From contig OX457050.1 of assembly GCA_949752735.1 (NCBI GenBank), positions 41,123,784 through 41,187,783 on the forward strand: a stretch of DNA of 64,000 bases, read 5' to 3'. The notes under the pieces are model-generated. The model was not told where the DNA came from, did no database searches, and saw only the letters and a list, made by a program, of their open reading frames with translations. This stretch comes from Lumbricus terrestris. Its lineage: Eukaryota; Annelida; Clitellata; Crassiclitellata; Lumbricidae. Of the stretch, positions 60,625-64,000 are shown piece by piece; the stretch's first letter is position 1, and the number at the start of each line of letters is the position of its first letter. Both the position numbers and the translations under genes were made by a program.

Positions 60625-60800
60625 ACACACACTCACACATCCGCATTCTTCTCTGTGCCTATTAGTAACTTGGTTATTTTTGTGATGATGGGGACAATGA
60701 AAGATGCGCACTCTTTCAGTAGGAAGGTAGGTATAGGGTCGAGTTCGCACTGCTTGTTTGGGAGAGATTGTAATAAATTGGACAGCTAAGCTCGAGCCAT
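60625..60800 (-). pseudogene. LINE fragment of the 53.5-57.0 kb family
   Basis: The minus strand reads LQSLPNKQCELDPIPTFLLK, then ECASFIVPIITKITKLLIGT. It aligns with LDSLPNKQCELDPIPTALLK, DCASVLIPIITKLI of the larger LINE (about 55130), with a dozen differences. An isolated piece. Confidence 0.85.
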
Positions 60801-61002
60801 GCATACCGAATTAACACACTATTCACGCGTAGACGAGATTTAAGCGATAATTATACCCTCATGCAGTGTGAGAATTGTGGAAAAATAACTGGGGGGTGTT
60901 GGCCTATGATAAACTTGGAATTGGAGCGCGAAAAACAGAGATTACTATGGGGCACTAAGAAAGACTGGGGGTTGAAACCCCCCCAACCCCCTCCAGGCAA
61001 TA

Positions 61003-61329
61003 GTGAGTCGAGCGCACTCTGCCCCTCGTTCATATATTGTCAACACAGAGGAAGGATCGGTCCTTAGACGAAACAGAAAAGATCTCATACAAACCAAAGA
61101 AGATCCACCTGGCAGAAGACATACAATGGAGGATATCGCAGCTCAGGTTCAAGATCAAGGCGAAGTAATAGAACCTTCGGCTCCTGATTCCCAAGCACTG
61201 GCAAGATCGTCTGATAATCAATCCGCAATGGAAAATACCGAAACAAGTGGATTTATTTCAAACATGAAAACTCGGAGTGGTAGAACCTCTAAGCTTCCTG
61301 TTAGATTTAGTGATTACCATTTGAACTAA
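61003..61329 (+). pseudogene. Ty3/gypsy Pol C-terminal fragment
   Basis: Plus-strand frame: APRSYIVNTEEGSVLRRNRK, then after an acidic stretch TRSGRTSKLPVRFSDYHLN. This matches the C-terminal extension of Ty3/gypsy integrases (PRSYxVxTxxGxxxRRNRxxL..TRSGR..P.RFxDY). A purine tract AAAGTGGAGATG follows the stop at about 61343, where a 3' LTR would be expected to begin. It is the opposite strand from the other gypsy remnant, so a separate insertion. Confidence 0.75.
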
Positions 61330-61435
61330 AGCCTTTAGTTACTGTAAAGTGGAGATGTAAAATATGCGAATAATGACTCTTCGATATAGAGTCACCCTGT
61401 TTGTAACACTGCGAATAATGACTTCGATATAGTTA

Positions 61436-63430
61436 CCCATCCAGCTCCAACTTAATAAAGGCGATTTTCATCAATCCAGCTCATACTTAATAGACAAGAT
61501 TGTCATCCATCCAGCTCCAACTTAATCAAGGCGATTTTCATCAATCCAGCTCCAACTTAATAAAAGCGATTTTCATCATTCCAGCTTCCAGGTAAGCAAA
61601 AACATTTTCATTAATCCAGCTCCAGCTTAATAAAAGCGATTTTCATCAATGCAGCTCCAAATAAATAGAGAAGATTTTCATCAATCCAGCTCCAATTTAA
61701 GGCGATTTTCATCAATGCAGCTCCAAATAAATAGAGAAGACTTTCATCAATCCAGCTCCAATTTAAGGCGATTTTCATCATTGCAGCTGAAACTAAAAAG
61801 AGAACAATTTCATCCATCCAGCTCCAACTTAATCAAGGCGATTTTCATCAATCCAGCTCCTACTTAATAGACAAGATTTTCATCAATCCAGCTCCCAGTT
61901 AAGCACGAACAATTTCATCGATCCATCTCCAACTTCGTAGAGAAGATTTTCATTAATCCAGCTCCAATTTAAACAAGACCATTTTGATCAATCCAGCTCC
62001 AATATAATGAAGAAGATTTTCACCAATCCAGCTCCAACTTAATTAAAAGATTATCATCCATCCAGCTCCAATTTATGGAAGAACATTATAACCAATCCAG
62101 CTTCAATTTAAGCAAGATTTTCATCACACCAGCTTCTATTTCACACCTGTAAATACCTTCAACCAGCTTCTTTTTTCTCGGTCGTTATTTTCGTCAATCC
62201 AGCTTCTGTTTCCGTTACTTAAGCGCTTTATCACTCATCCAGCTTCTATTTCAGATTTATATTACCTTCATCCAGCTTCCGTTTCTTAAGCGTTTTATCA
62301 CTCATCCGGCTTCTATTTCAGATATTTAATACCTTGACCCCGCTTCCATTTCTTAAGTGTTATGTCATTCATCCAGCTTCTATTTCAAATATATAAAAAC
62401 CTTCATCCAGCTTCTATTTCAGATTTGGAAAACTTTCATCCAGCATCCATTTCCTAGGCGTTTTATAATTCAACCAGTTTCTGTTTTAGATATATATATA
62501 TAAAAGCCTTCCAGCTTTTAATTTTTAAGCGTTTTATCATTCATCCCGCTTCTATTTCAGATCTATAAATAAGCTTCATCCAGCATCTATTTAAAATATA
62601 CAATACCTTGATCCCGCATCCGTTTCTTAAGCGTTTTATCAGTCATCCAGCTTCTATTTAAGATATATAAAAACCTTCATCCAGCTTCGATTTCAGATCT
62701 GGAAAACTTTCATCCAGCCTCCATTTATTAGGCGTTTTGGCATTCATCCAGCTTCTATTTAAGATATATAAAAACCATCCAGTTTCTATTTTGTAAGCGT
62801 TTTATCATTCGTCCGGCTGCTATTTCAGATCTATAAAACATTAATCTAGCTTCTATTTAAGATATAAAATACATTGATCCCGCTTCCAATTCTTAAGCTT
62901 TTGTCATCCATCAAGCCCAATTTAAGCAAGAACATTATATCCATCCAGCTCCAATTTAATCTAGAAAAGTTTCGTCCATCCAGCTTTCTGATCCAGCTCC
63001 CAGTTAATATTTTCATCAATCCAGCTCCAATTTAAGCAAGAACATCTTAATAAATCCAGCTCCAATATAAGGCAAGACGTTTTCATCAATCCAGCTCCAA
63101 TCTTGGGCAGGACATTTTCGTCAATCCAGCTTCTATTTCATGTGTAACAATATTTTTCCGGTTTCCGTTACTCCACCGTTATTTACAACGATCCATTTCC
63201 GATTTTTTTCAAGACGATTATAATAAATCCAGCTCCAATTTAAGGCAAGACATTTTCATCCTTCCAGCTCCAATTTGAGCAACAACATTAAATCCAGCTT
63301 CTATTTCAGGTATGAAAATTCTTATTCCGGTTTCCTTTACTTCAACCGCTCCAATTTCAACAAGACGATTTTAGTCAATCTAAATCCGTCTTCTATTTAA
63401 AATTGAAGTATTTTCATCAATCCAACTTCT
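61436..63430 (-). repeat. Satellite array (2 kb)
   Basis: About 55 diverged units of 30-42 bp. The left half is dominated by TTTTCATCAATCCAGCTCCA. The middle has TTCATCCAGCTTCTATTTCA with GATATATAAAAACC and CTTAAGCGTTTTATCA. The right part returns to the first type. It flows into the terminal units at 63477-63633. The same right-hand sequence is found at 16380-16720, so the two loci carry the same element. Confidence 0.88.
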
Positions 63431-63476
63431 CTTTCAGCGGCAATAACCATGTCGTAAAAAATTCGCAGTGAAATTT

Positions 63477-63633
63477 GGTCGTGAACCAGCTGTCGGTGAA
63501 CCAGTTGTCGGTGAACCAATTGTCGTGAACCAGTTGTCGTGAACCAGTTGTCGTGAACCAGTTGTCGTGAACCAGTTGTCCGTGAACCAGTTGTCTGTGA
63601 ACCAGTTGTCTGTGAACCAGTTGTCGTGACACC
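63477..63633. repeat. Type 1 terminal tandem repeats (one end only)
   Basis: About ten GTGAACCAGTTGTC units ending in GTCGTGACACC. Together with the array at 61436 this is one element whose left terminus is missing; the flanking 9 bp CACAAATCA has no partner found on the left. Confidence 0.8.
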
Positions 63634-63840
63634 CACAAATCATAATTTACAAATTTTGTTGAGCGCCAATCGAATACCAATCGCAGGGCAACGTCTTATT
63701 CACGAGCGCTTTGTCTAGTCAGAAGGGTTGCCCTAAAGATTAACGAAAGGGAGGTCGTTGCCCGATTTCCAAAGAATCAGAGTTGGCAGAGTACCTCTGT
63801 TAATGTGGGTGGCGTTTAGCTTGGGAGGTGTCGCATAGTC

Positions 63841-64000
63841 CAGTGGTTCCCAAACTTCAGTAGGCCGCACCGACAATAATTTTTTGGTGAAACTCGCGGA
63901 CCGCTAGGCCTTACTTAGGCCTAAATGGCGATGGCAAACAAAGCGATCTAAATTATAAACAGACTAAAATATAGGCCTAATGTTATTTACAGTTAGCCTT
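63841..64000. mobile_element. hAT element, second copy, cut by window end
   Basis: It begins CAGTGGTTCCCAAACTTCAG and matches the inverted right end of the element at 23462-24200 for the whole 160 bp (shared AATGGCGATGGCAAACAAA and TATAGGCCTA words). The rest lies beyond the window. Confidence 0.9.

Overview
This is a stretch of animal (metazoan) genomic DNA, not a prokaryotic or viral one. It is AT-rich and has split genes with clear GT-AG junctions, a tRNA-derived SINE in at least two copies, APE-type LINEs, mariner, Tc1, hAT, piggyBac and Ty3/gypsy remnants, and a lineage-specific set of C2H2 zinc-finger genes. The gene families seen (THAP, SAP-like/SWIM, a signal-peptide Gly-rich protein) would suit a marine invertebrate, but the sequence alone does not fix the phylum.

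Layout. 0.5-1.7 kb is a decayed mariner. 3.4-6.8 kb (minus) is a two-exon gene for a secreted glycine-rich repeat protein, interrupted by a 200-N gap. 7-12 kb holds hAT, foldback and satellite-core MITEs. 12.2-13.9 kb (minus) is the first zinc-finger gene. 15.5-16.8 kb is a short-period satellite. 17.0-21.3 kb (minus) is a zinc-finger gene split by a 3.05-kb transposon that itself carries a nested piggyBac. 21-23 kb and 29.3-32.7 kb are inverted duplicates of each other. 23-25 kb has piggyBac, hAT and LINE pieces. 26.2-37.1 kb has four more zinc-finger loci plus relics. 38.6-46.7 kb is bounded by long inverted repeats and carries a THAP gene (plus) converging on a SAP-like/SWIM gene (minus), both decayed. 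47.2-49.2 kb is a complete satellite-core transposon. 50.1-52.3 kb is the largest zinc-finger gene (about 20 fingers). 53.5-61.3 kb is mostly retroelements: a LINE with a 2A-like motif, a Ty3/gypsy remnant and a second LINE. 61.4-63.6 kb is satellite, and a hAT copy starts at 63.84 kb and runs off the end.

How it fits together. Two themes dominate. First, the zinc-finger genes share TGEKP-linked fingers and a distinctive C-terminal module ending in an atypical C2H2 finger (FGCGICD...EFxEHCxxH). They are evolving by tandem finger duplication, inverted segmental duplication, frameshifts and transposon hits. Second, one satellite motif (around GAAGCTGGATTGATGAAAA) recurs across the window as the core of non-autonomous elements with at least four different kinds of terminal inverted repeat. 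Four complete copies, of two terminal types whose ends are themselves tandem repeats, have perfect 9-bp target-site duplications. This resembles Foldback/Mutator-like elements and is the most unusual system I see here. All calls come from reading the sequence; no database search was run.
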